Below are positions 1-6,912 of a stretch of 54,107 bases of DNA, piece after piece. This stretch comes from a virus. Each line of letters opens with the position of its first letter. The first letter of the stretch is position 1. A program made the translations under genes and the position numbers. The notes beneath the pieces were generated by a model. The model worked only from the letters and a program-made list of their open reading frames with translations, did not search any database and was not told the origin of the DNA. The stretch covers positions 1 to 54,107 of the IMG/VR virus record IMGVR_UViG_3300009422_000007; one strand, given 5' to 3'.

Positions 1-135
1 GCAGAAGCAGTACAAGTACCTCCAAAAAGTGGTGTTGGTATACATTTTATGAAGTTTTGTGGTAAACATGATATGCAAAAGGCAGTAGATCAAGCACAAC
101 ATCATTCAGAATGGTTAAGTTCCGTATATGGTTAG
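1..135 (+). CDS. 3' end of an unknown protein (partial)
   Basis: Frame 1 is open from the first base of the window and stops with TAG at 133-135. It gives the last 44 residues of a protein that begins outside the window. The tail is rich in His, Gln and Ala, with the segment KSGVGIHFMKFC followed by a short amphipathic helix, and ends SSVYG. No domain is recognisable in so short a piece. It is followed directly by a T4-type late promoter box, so transcription of the next gene probably restarts there. Confidence 0.6.
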   Translation, partial: AEAVQVPPKSGVGIHFMKFCGKHDMQKAVDQAQHHSEWLSSVYG

Positions 136-137
136 GT

Positions 138-145
138 TATAAATA
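138..145 (+). promoter_or_regulatory. T4-type late promoter box TATAAATA
   Basis: The octamer TATAAATA is an exact match to the T4 late promoter consensus recognised by gp55-containing RNA polymerase. It begins three bases after the stop of the preceding gene and 45 bases before the next start codon. A second, weaker copy (GATAAATA) lies at 165-172. The call rests on motif and position. Confidence 0.6.
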
Positions 146-189
146 GTTTTAACGGTATTAAGATGATAAATACTGTTAGAGGATAAACT

Positions 190-492
190 ATGAGCAGACC
201 TAAACCAACAGTAATACTAACACATACAGATCCAACTACTTACAAGTCAGAGGAGGTTCTTGGAGCAGATGCAATTTATGCTGTCTTCTTTAAAGACAAA
301 CCTATTAACTTGAGAACACTAAATTCACTTGTATCTTATCCTGGACCAAAGTATAAAAAAGTATCCTTTAGTAATCCAGGACATGCTTTTAATTTAGCAG
401 ATAGATTGAATAAATTATTTAGAACTAACGACTTTTCTGTTGTAGAATTGAAAAATGGCAGAAAGATCGTAGAGCATGGGTCTAGCAAATAA
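190..492 (+). CDS. Unknown small protein, 100 aa
   Basis: This is a 100-residue soluble protein with no recognised family. It contains a Gly/Ala-Asp segment (EVLGADAIYAVFF, about residues 22-34) and a basic middle (GPKYKKVSF), and has no signal peptide or membrane segment. The ATG at 190 follows an AGAGG Shine-Dalgarno-like stretch and lies downstream of late promoter boxes at 138-145 and 165-172, suggesting late expression. Its last 17 bases overlap the next gene in another frame, so the two are probably translationally coupled. Function cannot be stated. Confidence 0.7.
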   Translation: MSRPKPTVILTHTDPTTYKSEEVLGADAIYAVFFKDKPINLRTLNSLVSYPGPKYKKVSFSNPGHAFNLADRLNKLFRTNDFSVVELKNGRKIVEHGSSK

Positions 493-856
493 ACTAGTAG
501 CACACTATCTAAATATGAACCCTAGACAAGGCTTATGGGAAACTACAGAAGTGACTCCATATAGTATGTTCAAAAACTATGCACCGGGTAAGGAAAAGGG
601 ATTAAGGCTAACAAGTTTTGGCTGGGCTTTAATGCGGAAAGACTTTACAAACTATTCACATCAATTACCTACAGGATTTCGTTTAACTGCTGGACATTTA
701 ATTGGATTGCAAAATCATTGCGATTGGCCTTATTATATTGGTGCAGGGTATTTGAGGCTATTTGGAGAAGCTGATAATATAGAGGTACGGCTCGTAAACA
801 ACGATATTGTACTATGGCTTAATAGTTTAAGTACGTTAGGGCAGGGTAGATTTTAG
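476..856 (+). CDS. Unknown protein, 126 aa
   Basis: A 126-residue protein of unknown function. The middle is rich in aromatic residues (YPYYIGAGYL-like segment near residues 85-95) and the C-terminal part is a hydrophobic beta-like stretch (IEVRLVNNDIVLWL). The start at 476 overlaps the preceding gene by 17 bases. An alternative ATG at 515 would remove the overlap and 13 residues, and there is no strong Shine-Dalgarno to decide between them. The stop at 854-856 touches the late promoter box of the following gene. Confidence 0.65.
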   Translation: MGLANKLVAHYLNMNPRQGLWETTEVTPYSMFKNYAPGKEKGLRLTSFGWALMRKDFTNYSHQLPTGFRLTAGHLIGLQNHCDWPYYIGAGYLRLFGEADNIEVRLVNNDIVLWLNSLSTLGQGRF

Positions 857-863
857 GTAAATA
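857..863 (+). promoter_or_regulatory. Late promoter box GTAAATA, 5 nt from ATG
   Basis: GTAAATA ends five bases before the ATG at 869, and there is no Shine-Dalgarno in between. In T4 the late box occupies about -13 to -6, which would place transcription start on the A of this ATG. The mRNA would be leaderless. The same geometry recurs at 9367, 9982 and 41114 (minus). Confidence 0.5.
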
Positions 864-868
864 CATAT

Positions 869-1300
869 ATGAAAGACTGGAACCCCTATATCAAGGCCGG
901 TTGGGAATTGGTTACAGAAGCGACTTCGGTTACTCCTGTATACTTAGATCCAGAAATTGAACATTTCCTAGTTTTCACAATCGCAAGAACCATTGAACGT
1001 AGCGATATAGGTAGCGAATCTGTTGCTATTAAAATACTAGAAGCACGTTCTGTTCCTAGGGGTAGAACCAGACAACCGATCCTCCGAGCTATTGGTGAAG
1101 AATGTTTGTTTATAGATGCCTGGGATATTAAAAAACCTAAATGGCCTAGCAATACATACTATAGCGAAATGGGCCAAATTGCTTTTATGCAGTCTTCTTT
1201 ATCAACTAGACCAAATAACGAACTGTTAGAGAAAGCAAGTTATAACTTTCCCTTACTATCTAAGGTGCTAAAAACCGTTCGTAACCTCGCAAATTTCTAG
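869..1300 (+). CDS. Unknown protein, 143 aa; predicted leaderless late gene
   Basis: A 143-residue protein without a recognisable domain. It starts MKDWNPYIKAGWELV. It has alternating hydrophobic/charged helices and a basic patch around residues 65-75 (SVPRGRTRQPI), with no signal peptide or membrane span. The ATG at 869 lies exactly five bases after the late box at 857-863 and lacks a Shine-Dalgarno, so expression from a leaderless late transcript is inferred. A large open frame on the opposite strand (886-1152) is a shadow. Function is unknown. Confidence 0.7.
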   Translation: MKDWNPYIKAGWELVTEATSVTPVYLDPEIEHFLVFTIARTIERSDIGSESVAIKILEARSVPRGRTRQPILRAIGEECLFIDAWDIKKPKWPSNTYYSEMGQIAFMQSSLSTRPNNELLEKASYNFPLLSKVLKTVRNLANF

Positions 1301-1331
1301 ACCCGTATAGCGGTAACTTCTACAATACTCA

Positions 1332-1380
1332 CTAAATATAGGTGTTACGGTACAGAACCGTAATAAATTTATTTTAGGAG
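1332..1380 (+). promoter_or_regulatory. Late promoter CTAAATA with 5'UTR hairpin and strong RBS
   Basis: CTAAATA (1332-1338) is followed by a perfect 7-bp hairpin (TTACGGT 1345-1351, loop ACAGA, ACCGTAA 1357-1363) and a TAGGAG Shine-Dalgarno at 1375-1380, eight bases before the ATG at 1389. The hairpin would lie within about a dozen bases of the 5' end of the late mRNA, where it could stabilise the transcript. It could instead be a weak terminator for upstream transcription, because a short T-rich stretch follows it. Confidence 0.5.
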
Positions 1381-1388
1381 ATAAAAAA

Positions 1389-1835
1389 ATGATTGACCCA
1401 AGAATAGAAATCTATGACATGATCTGGAATATTAGCAATCAGTTAAATGAGCTAACAATGAAATTGTCAGAGATCCCACATGATATTGAAGAGTATGATA
1501 TGAACTTCCATGGACCATGTGAGGGTGATTATATGCACCCAGATACACCAACACACGCCAAGCCTGAAGGTTTTGGTGACGAAGCTTATTGGGACGCCCC
1601 ATGCCAAGTTTGGATGGAGCCATCACAATGGGAATGGGATGAGCATGATATGTTCGGTAATGCCGCAACTGACTACTGCTATGACTGTGAAACATCTGAA
1701 TGGGATTATTCAGAAGAGCCAGATTGGTCAAACGAGTACACATGGGAATATGACACATTAGAGCATGATAGTATTTCAGGTGATGATATGCCTCCAATGG
1801 ATATCGATGCACCTAAAGAAGAAGGCAAAGAGTAG
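1389..1835 (+). CDS. Highly acidic, Trp/Tyr-rich unknown protein, 148 aa
   Basis: The protein is extremely acidic with very few Lys/Arg. Its second half is built from short degenerate acidic-aromatic units such as WEWDEHD, SEWDYSEEPDW and TWEYD. Residues 1-38 form a hydrophobic/charged helix that could oligomerise, and the rest looks elongated or disordered. It is a single-gene unit: a late promoter with a 5'UTR hairpin and strong TAGGAG site upstream, and two terminators immediately downstream, which suggests strong independent expression. A DNA-mimic or chaperone-like role would fit the composition but is speculation. No family is recognised. Confidence 0.75.
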   Translation: MIDPRIEIYDMIWNISNQLNELTMKLSEIPHDIEEYDMNFHGPCEGDYMHPDTPTHAKPEGFGDEAYWDAPCQVWMEPSQWEWDEHDMFGNAATDYCYDCETSEWDYSEEPDWSNEYTWEYDTLEHDSISGDDMPPMDIDAPKEEGKE

Positions 1836-1839
1836 TAAC

Positions 1840-1868
1840 AAGTCCGCTTTTATAAGGGGGCTTTTTTT
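1840..1868 (+). terminator. Rho-independent terminator
   Basis: A 10-bp stem (1840-1849 with 1854-1863, one G-G mismatch and one G-T wobble, loop TTAT) is followed by a T run to 1868. It starts four bases after the stop codon of the acidic protein gene. Confidence 0.75.
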
Positions 1869-1896
1869 ATATCTCCTAGTTTTGGCGAGTTAAAAG

Positions 1897-1928
1897 AACC
1901 TGTATATGTTATAGTATACAGGTTTTTT
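1897..1928 (+). terminator. Second, stronger Rho-independent terminator
   Basis: AACCTGTATA (1897-1906) pairs perfectly with TATACAGGTT (1915-1924) around an 8-base loop, with four more T after the stem. The stem is nearly symmetrical, so it could act in both directions. Together with the preceding terminator it insulates the sigma-70 promoter at 1992. Confidence 0.8.
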
Positions 1929-1991
1929 CTTGGCTAAGTCATTGTAATCATTACAAAACCAAAAAAAGTTTAAAAAAGAACCAGAAAAAGG

Positions 1992-2020
1992 TTGACTATA
2001 TAGGACCTTTGTGTTATATT
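1992..2020 (+). promoter_or_regulatory. Host sigma-70-type promoter
   Basis: TTGACT (1992-1997), a 17-base spacer and TATATT (2015-2020). It sits just downstream of two terminators. The same AGGTTGACTA start and 17-base spacing recur at 3874 and 4576, and a TTGACA version at 46986. Confidence 0.8.
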
Positions 2021-2077
2021 ATAAACATAATGCAGTAACGAATGGCGTTGTTGCTAACAGAGTTTAAGGAGATTAGA

Positions 2078-2374
2078 GTGTCTGATATTGTTACAAATGA
2101 AGTTCTTGAAGCGGCAATTAACGAAGTTGCTAGGGGTGAAACATTTAAATTTGTTGGTTATGCAGTTAATAAGAAGGGTCGAGGTAAACTAAGGTTTACA
2201 AATGATAAGAGACGTACTCAAACGTTACTTCGAAATGGTATGACTGATGTTAAGTTTATGGAACTTCCAAACCGTATGAACAAAGAAGAAATCCTTGCTA
2301 GTACATTTGTTCAAGCAGTCAGTCCTCAAATTAATTCAGAAATAATGCAGAAAGAGGTTGACATTACTGCTTAG
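2078..2374 (+). CDS. Unknown protein, 98 aa (GTG start)
   Basis: A small soluble protein with a basic central segment (VGYAVNKKGRGKLRF, then KRRTQTLL), possibly nucleic-acid binding, but no family is recognised. The frame is open from an ATG at 2042, but that codon has no Shine-Dalgarno and lies only about 15 bases after the predicted transcription start. A GTG at 2078 is preceded by a perfect AAGGAG (2066-2071) at six-base spacing, so the GTG is chosen. It is the first gene of the sigma-70 unit and is followed by the AAA+ ATPase gene. Confidence 0.75.
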   Translation: MSDIVTNEVLEAAINEVARGETFKFVGYAVNKKGRGKLRFTNDKRRTQTLLRNGMTDVKFMELPNRMNKEEILASTFVQAVSPQINSEIMQKEVDITA

Positions 2375-2427
2375 TTCGTCTATAGTAGTAATATAATATA
2401 AAACTAACCCATAAAAGGAGCCACACA

Positions 2428-3537
2428 ATGGGACAAGCAGAGCAAAAAGTAAATGAGCCAAACACTCTAAAAATTAGTGAGTGTAAGCCAATTATCCGTA
2501 AAGCAGTTAATAAGAAACGTCCAGTGTTTATTTGGGGACCTCCCGGTTCTGGTAAATCGGATATGGTTGATCAAGTTGCTAACGAATTTGATAACAGTCT
2601 TGTTATTGATATGAGAATGGCACTTATGGATCCTACAGATATTAAAGGTGTTCCATATTACTCCTCAAACGACAACACTATGAAATGGGCACCTCCAGCA
2701 GAATTGCCTAATGCAGAAACTGCAAAAGAATATGAAATTATTTTTCTTTTCTTAGACGAGCTTAATAGTGCTCCTCCAGCAGTACAAGCCGCGGCTTATC
2801 AGTTAGTGTTGAATCGTAAAGTTGGTTCTTATCATTTGCCAGATAACGTTGTAATTATTGCCGCAGGTAATAGACTTGGTGATAAAGGTGTTACTTATAG
2901 AATGCCTAGTCCGTTAGCAAATAGATTCTTGCATATTGAGTTGAGAGTTGATTTTGATGATTGGGAATTGTGGGCAATTGAAAATGCTATCCATCCTCAA
3001 GTTGTTGGATACTTGAAGCAGTTTAAGGGAGACCTTTTTAACTTTGATCCTACAATGCACGATAGAGCTTTTGCTACTCCGCGTACCTGGGCTTTTGTAT
3101 CTGACATGTTAGATGATACAATGTCAGAAAGTGCTAATACTGATATGGTATCAGGACTTGTAAGTGAAGGTATTGCTATTAAGTTTATGTCTCACAGAAA
3201 GCATGCCGCAGATCTTCCGGATCCAGCAGAAGTGCTAAGTGGTAAAGTTACTAAGTTTGCTTCTAAGGAAGTGTCTGCTACATATGCATTAGTTGTTTCA
3301 TTATGCTATGAGCTTAGAACAAAGTATCAAGATGCTAAACGTTCTGGTAAGAGTGAGGACTTTAATAAAGCCGCTGATAATTGGTTAGGCTTTTGTATGG
3401 AAAACTTTGAACCTGAAATGGTTATTATGGGTGCCCATACTGTTCTTAAAAACTACAAGGTGATTTTTGATCGTAAGAAGATGACAAACTTCCCGGAGTT
3501 CTTTAAACGTTATGCGAGCTTGCTAACAGATGACTAA
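2428..3537 (+). CDS. MoxR-type AAA+ ATPase
   Basis: A 369-residue AAA+ ATPase of the MoxR/dynein-like branch. The Walker A is GPPGSGKS (37-44), the Walker B FLFLDE (106-111), the sensor-1 segment AAGNR (145-149) and a likely arginine finger SPLANRF (Arg166). MoxR ATPases act as chaperones that load or remodel partners carrying von Willebrand A domains. The expected partner, a VWA protein, is two genes downstream at 4634. The ATG follows GGAG at six-base spacing in the leader GGAGCCACACA-ATG, shared with the VWA gene. Residues from about 200 on form a helical lid. The ATPase fold is certain; the phage role is not known. Confidence 0.92.
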   Translation: MGQAEQKVNEPNTLKISECKPIIRKAVNKKRPVFIWGPPGSGKSDMVDQVANEFDNSLVIDMRMALMDPTDIKGVPYYSSNDNTMKWAPPAELPNAETAKEYEIIFLFLDELNSAPPAVQAAAYQLVLNRKVGSYHLPDNVVIIAAGNRLGDKGVTYRMPSPLANRFLHIELRVDFDDWELWAIENAIHPQVVGYLKQFKGDLFNFDPTMHDRAFATPRTWAFVSDMLDDTMSESANTDMVSGLVSEGIAIKFMSHRKHAADLPDPAEVLSGKVTKFASKEVSATYALVVSLCYELRTKYQDAKRSGKSEDFNKAADNWLGFCMENFEPEMVIMGAHTVLKNYKVIFDRKKMTNFPEFFKRYASLLTDD

Positions 3538-3865
3538 AAGGATTCGAGACTGGGCCATATCAGATAAGTTATATGGTCCAGATGCTCGTACAATATGGTT
3601 GGATCAACCCCCTGAATCTTCGGAAGTTAGCGAGTGGCTCCGCGAACAACGAAAGGGTTGGTCCAACCGACCTACTGAACACATACCTAGATGGAAGTTA
3701 AAAGTCTGGTGTAAAGATAATAATTTAAAACAATTAGATTATGATTATACTAAACTTACTATATGGTTTAGAAAAGAAGAAGATGCTATGTTATGGGATT
3801 TATCTAAACCAGATACAATAGAACCTGTTTATCATAACAGAGACGGACAAATTAGAGGACATTAA
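3530..3865 (+). CDS. Unknown protein, 111 aa
   Basis: A 111-residue protein whose start overlaps the end of the ATPase gene by eight bases, so translational coupling is likely. It is rich in Trp and charged residues and ends with a KLTIWFRKEEDAMLWDL segment that resembles the end of an alpha/beta domain. No family is recognised. It lies between the ATPase and the next sigma-70 promoter, so it is the last gene of the first transcription unit unless transcription reads through; no terminator is visible after it. Confidence 0.75.
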   Translation: MTKRIRDWAISDKLYGPDARTIWLDQPPESSEVSEWLREQRKGWSNRPTEHIPRWKLKVWCKDNNLKQLDYDYTKLTIWFRKEEDAMLWDLSKPDTIEPVYHNRDGQIRGH

Positions 3866-3873
3866 AAAAAAGG

Positions 3874-3902
3874 TTGACTATTGGTCCTTTCTGTTGTATA
3901 GT
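3874..3902 (+). promoter_or_regulatory. Host sigma-70-type promoter
   Basis: TTGACT (3874-3879), 17-base spacer, TATAGT (3897-3902). It drives the histidine phosphatase gene at 3943. Between the promoter and the ATG lies the leader GGAGAGCCACT-ATG. Confidence 0.82.
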
Positions 3903-3942
3903 ATATACATAATAAGAAAACTAATAAGAGCGGAGAGCCACT

Positions 3943-4557
3943 ATGTATAAAAGAATAATAATATTACTAGTAACATTATTTGCAGTTATGATAACAATAA
4001 CTATCTTAACACCTGCAGACGCAAAGCCTAAATTTGAAAAAGAGTTCAATAAAGAACAAGCAATTAAGTCTTTGCAAAAAGGTGGAATGGTTGTATTTGT
4101 AAGACACACATATGCTCCTAAAGTAGAAGGTAACAATAGTAAAGGTTACGATGGTAATAAGGTTTGTGAAAAACAAAGGAATTTACTTTCAGAGGGTATT
4201 AAGCAAGCAAAAGAGTTTGGTAAGTTTCTTAAAACAAATAACATTGCAGTTGAAAAAGCACTAGCAAGTCCTATTTGTAGATGCTGGAAAACAGCCAAAT
4301 TAGCTGGATTAGAATTTCAAAAAGATGCATTGTTTCAAGCAAAGAACTGGAAGAAGAAAGATAAGATTATTAAGATCAGAGAAGTAATTAAAAACTGGAA
4401 TGGTAAAGGAAACTTATTTGTTTTTACACACTTTAAAGTAATGAAGTCTGTATTTCCAGGATTTAAAGCAGATAACGGACAGATGCTAATAATAGATAAA
4501 AACCTAAAGAAAGTTGGAGTTATTAATACTGCATACAATTCTAGCAATATTCTTTAA
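3943..4557 (+). CDS. Exported histidine-phosphatase-family protein
   Basis: A 204-residue protein of the histidine phosphatase (phosphoglycerate mutase/SixA-like) superfamily. Residues 4-22 form a hydrophobic signal peptide and PADA-K at 24-28 is a plausible signal-peptidase I site, so it should be exported to the periplasm. The catalytic RH pair is at 54-55 (VFVRHTYAP), a second Arg at 113 (ASPICRCWKTA) and the second His at 163 (VFTHF), in family order. The canonical Gly after RH is replaced by Thr. Substrate is unknown; phosphate release outside the cytoplasm would fit the phosphate permease gene at 5858. It has its own sigma-70 promoter. Confidence 0.8.
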   Translation: MYKRIIILLVTLFAVMITITILTPADAKPKFEKEFNKEQAIKSLQKGGMVVFVRHTYAPKVEGNNSKGYDGNKVCEKQRNLLSEGIKQAKEFGKFLKTNNIAVEKALASPICRCWKTAKLAGLEFQKDALFQAKNWKKKDKIIKIREVIKNWNGKGNLFVFTHFKVMKSVFPGFKADNGQMLIIDKNLKKVGVINTAYNSSNIL

Positions 4558-4575
4558 AATAATGCTAGAAATAGG

Positions 4576-4604
4576 TTGACTATAGTAAATATAGATGCTA
4601 TAGT
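4576..4604 (+). promoter_or_regulatory. Host sigma-70-type promoter
   Basis: TTGACT (4576-4581), 17-base spacer, TATAGT (4599-4604), identical in both hexamers to the promoter at 3874. It serves the VWA gene and, 15 bases beyond its stop, the permease gene. An 8-bp inverted repeat (4539-4546 with 4563-4570) spans the preceding stop codon just upstream but has no T run. Confidence 0.82.
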
Positions 4605-4633
4605 ATATATATAATAAGGAAATGGAGCCACAC

Positions 4634-5842
4634 ATGACCACAGATATTGCAAAACAAGCAAAAAATAAGTTAATTAAAGCAAGAATAACTATGCTACTAA
4701 AGTACCCATTTTGGGGACCTTTGTCAGCAAGGCTTGTTTTAGAAGAAGCACCTTGGTGCCAGACTATTGCTACAGACGGTCGTAAGTTTTATTATAATTC
4801 AGAATTTGTATTAAAATTAGATGATCAAGAATGTGTATTTGGTTTTGCACATGAAGTTGGACACATCATTTACGAACATATGACAAGACGTGGTAATAGA
4901 GAACCTGGACTATGGAATATGGCAGGTGATTATATTATTAATAATATGCTTGTTCGTGAGAGTGTTGGTCGTACAATTACTACTGTTCCTATCCTAGTTG
5001 ATCGTCAATACGAAAATCATACTGCTGATGAAGTATATGATAAACTAGTTGATAGAAATGCAGAAGTGCAAAATACATTAGATGAGCATTTAGACTTAGA
5101 TGGTGATGGTGACGAAAAAGAAGGTCCTGGTGCAGGAGGTCAACCTGGAGGCTCTAAGCCTAAATTTAAGAAGCTCTCTTCTGAAGAAAAGAAAGCTATG
5201 AGGAATGAGTGGAAAGAAGCAGTTATTGATGCAGTTAATAAAGCAGGTGCAGATAACGTTCCAGGTGAAGTAAAACGTTTAGTTAAACAAATTACCGAGC
5301 CTGTATTAGATCTTCGTGAACTTTTCCAAATACAATTTAGTAGTTCATTAAAGTCAGATTATACTTGGATGCGTCCTAATAGAAAAGGATGGCACACTGG
5401 TGCAGTACTTCCTGGTAATTTGCCAGGTGAGCAGTTAGACGTTGTTATTGCACTTGATGCTTCAGGTAGTATTTGGGATAGCACACTATCAGACTTCTTA
5501 GGTATTGTACAAGGATCTTTAGATCAATTTGATTCTTATAATGTTAAGATTCTTACTTTTGATACACAAGTATACAACGAAGATAATTTTACACAAGATG
5601 ATGGTCGTGATATGTCCGAGTATGCAATACAAGGTGGTGGCGGAACGGATTTTGATTGTATATGGGAGTGGCTTAAATACAACGATGTTACACCACATCA
5701 ACTAGTAGTTCTAACTGATGGTTACCCTTGGGGATCATGGGGAGATGAGAACTACTGTGATACATTATTTGTAGTACACGGAAACGAAAATATTAAGGCT
5801 CCATTTGGTATTACTGCAAACTATATGCCAGCAAGGGCATAA
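4634..5842 (+). CDS. Metallopeptidase-like plus VWA-domain protein, MoxR partner
   Basis: Numbered from the ATG at 4634 the protein has 402 residues. The N-terminal part carries HEVGH (73-77), a zincin-type HExxH motif, followed by a conserved Asp (AGDYIIN, about 99). A low-complexity acidic/Gly linker lies near 152-175. The C-terminal VWA domain has the MIDAS motif DASGS (275-279), GGGGTDFD and LTDG. This matches the DUF2201-type predicted metallopeptidase/VWA architecture known as a partner of MoxR ATPases, as at 2428. An upstream in-frame ATG (4622) exists, but GGAGCCACAC-ATG puts the Shine-Dalgarno six bases before 4634, as in the ATPase gene. Confidence 0.85.
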   Translation: MTTDIAKQAKNKLIKARITMLLKYPFWGPLSARLVLEEAPWCQTIATDGRKFYYNSEFVLKLDDQECVFGFAHEVGHIIYEHMTRRGNREPGLWNMAGDYIINNMLVRESVGRTITTVPILVDRQYENHTADEVYDKLVDRNAEVQNTLDEHLDLDGDGDEKEGPGAGGQPGGSKPKFKKLSSEEKKAMRNEWKEAVIDAVNKAGADNVPGEVKRLVKQITEPVLDLRELFQIQFSSSLKSDYTWMRPNRKGWHTGAVLPGNLPGEQLDVVIALDASGSIWDSTLSDFLGIVQGSLDQFDSYNVKILTFDTQVYNEDNFTQDDGRDMSEYAIQGGGGTDFDCIWEWLKYNDVTPHQLVVLTDGYPWGSWGDENYCDTLFVVHGNENIKAPFGITANYMPARA

Positions 5843-5857
5843 AGGTAGGAGTTTAAA

Positions 5858-6823
5858 TTGGATCAATTAACGTTATGGATGGCATTGGGCTTTCTATTTG
5901 CAGGCTATAGTGTTATAGCAAACGATAGTGTACAAACACTAGGTACTTGGATTGCAAGTAACAATCAAAGATTCCATTGGACAACTATGTGGTGCTCTGC
6001 TAGTGCAGTTTTACTTTGGGCACTTTGGTATGGTTGGACTGTAAATGGTGGTGATATTAGTTATGGTAGATTAGATAAAATACCATTCCAGGAAGTTAAA
6101 TGGTATCATGCAATGGCTCCACTTGTACTGTTATTACTAACAAGAATAGGCGTACCAGTTAGTACGTCTTTTTTAGTTTTAAGTGCATTTGCAAGTACAT
6201 TTGTATTAGAGAAGATGCTAGTAAAAAGCATAATGGGATATGCAGTTGCCGCAGTATTTGCATATGTATTATGGATACTAATTGCAAAATGGTTAGATGA
6301 ACGTAATAATCCCGTAACAGAATCACGTAAACCTTATTGGAGAGTAGCACAATGGATAACTGCTGGTTTCTTATGGTGGACTTGGCTAGCACATGATATT
6401 GCAAACATAGCAGTATTTCTACCACGCCAAGTTCCATGGGATATGATGGTACTAGTTAGCCTAGTGTTTATTATAGGTCTTGGGTTTATGTTCCGAGAAG
6501 GTGGCGGTAAGATTCAACAGATTGTATTAGAGAAACAACATACTAGATACGTTAGAAGTGCAACAATTATTAATGCCGCTTACTTTGTATGTTTACTTTT
6601 CTTTAAAGAACTAAACAATATTCCAATGTCAACGACATGGGTATTTGTTGGAATACTATGTGGACGTGAACTTGCAATAGGAACACTAAGCAACGGATCA
6701 TACAGATTAAAAAATGTGTTTCCTATAGTAGGAAGAGATTTTATGAAGATGATGGTAGGTTTAGGAGCATCATTGGGTATTGTATTACTAATACATTATG
6801 TATTGGTTCCAAACGGATTCTAA
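5858..6823 (+). CDS. PiT-family-like inorganic phosphate permease
   Basis: A 321-residue polytopic membrane protein with about eight or nine hydrophobic spans. An N-terminal IANDSVQTLGTW segment (about 21-32) resembles the PiT/PHO4 signature with Asn-Asp and GT. GVPVSTS (about 97-103) and a second IPMSTTWVFVG (near 256-266) match the duplicated P-V/I-S-T-T motifs of inorganic phosphate transporters. It starts with TTG, preceded by TAGGAG (5846-5851) at six bases, 15 bases after the VWA stop, so it is in the same operon. It is shorter than most bacterial PiT proteins. Phosphate import is the best guess; another cation-coupled anion carrier is possible. Confidence 0.68.
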   Translation: MDQLTLWMALGFLFAGYSVIANDSVQTLGTWIASNNQRFHWTTMWCSASAVLLWALWYGWTVNGGDISYGRLDKIPFQEVKWYHAMAPLVLLLLTRIGVPVSTSFLVLSAFASTFVLEKMLVKSIMGYAVAAVFAYVLWILIAKWLDERNNPVTESRKPYWRVAQWITAGFLWWTWLAHDIANIAVFLPRQVPWDMMVLVSLVFIIGLGFMFREGGGKIQQIVLEKQHTRYVRSATIINAAYFVCLLFFKELNNIPMSTTWVFVGILCGRELAIGTLSNGSYRLKNVFPIVGRDFMKMMVGLGASLGIVLLIHYVLVPNGF

Positions 6824-6831
6824 ATGGTTAC

Positions 6832-6855
6832 ACACCGTACTTAAAATGGCTATAA
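6832..6855 (+). pseudogene. Vestige of the 3' end of a 2OG-oxygenase gene
   Basis: Read in frame this stretch gives T-P-Y-L-K-W-L-stop, the C-terminus of the two oxygenase genes at 9379 and 9994 (TPDLKWL and KPDLKWL). Bases 6835-6854 match 10555-10574 at 19 of 20 positions. No further upstream similarity is visible, so this looks like a recombination scar or a lost third copy. It lies directly after the permease stop codon. Confidence 0.4.
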
Positions 6856-6912
6856 GTATCAGTGAGCAAATAGAAGATGCTCAATAAATTTTAATTTAGG
6901 AGAATATTTAAA

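Noticed and set aside
1432-1812. A long open frame on the minus strand opposite the acidic protein gene
   Set aside because: It is the shadow of a gene lacking certain codons; it has no ribosome site, and the + strand gene has promoter, RBS and terminators.
4539-4570. An 8-bp inverted repeat spanning the phosphatase stop as a terminator
   Set aside because: No T run follows, and the next element is the sigma-70 promoter; kept only as a possible processing hairpin.
4622-4633. An upstream ATG for the VWA gene
   Set aside because: The GGAG site overlaps this ATG; the downstream ATG has the correct six-base spacing and the same leader as the ATPase gene.
6846-6887. A 13-codon frame before the gene at 6913
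   Set aside because: Too short, no ribosome site, and it coincides with the oxygenase-end remnant.
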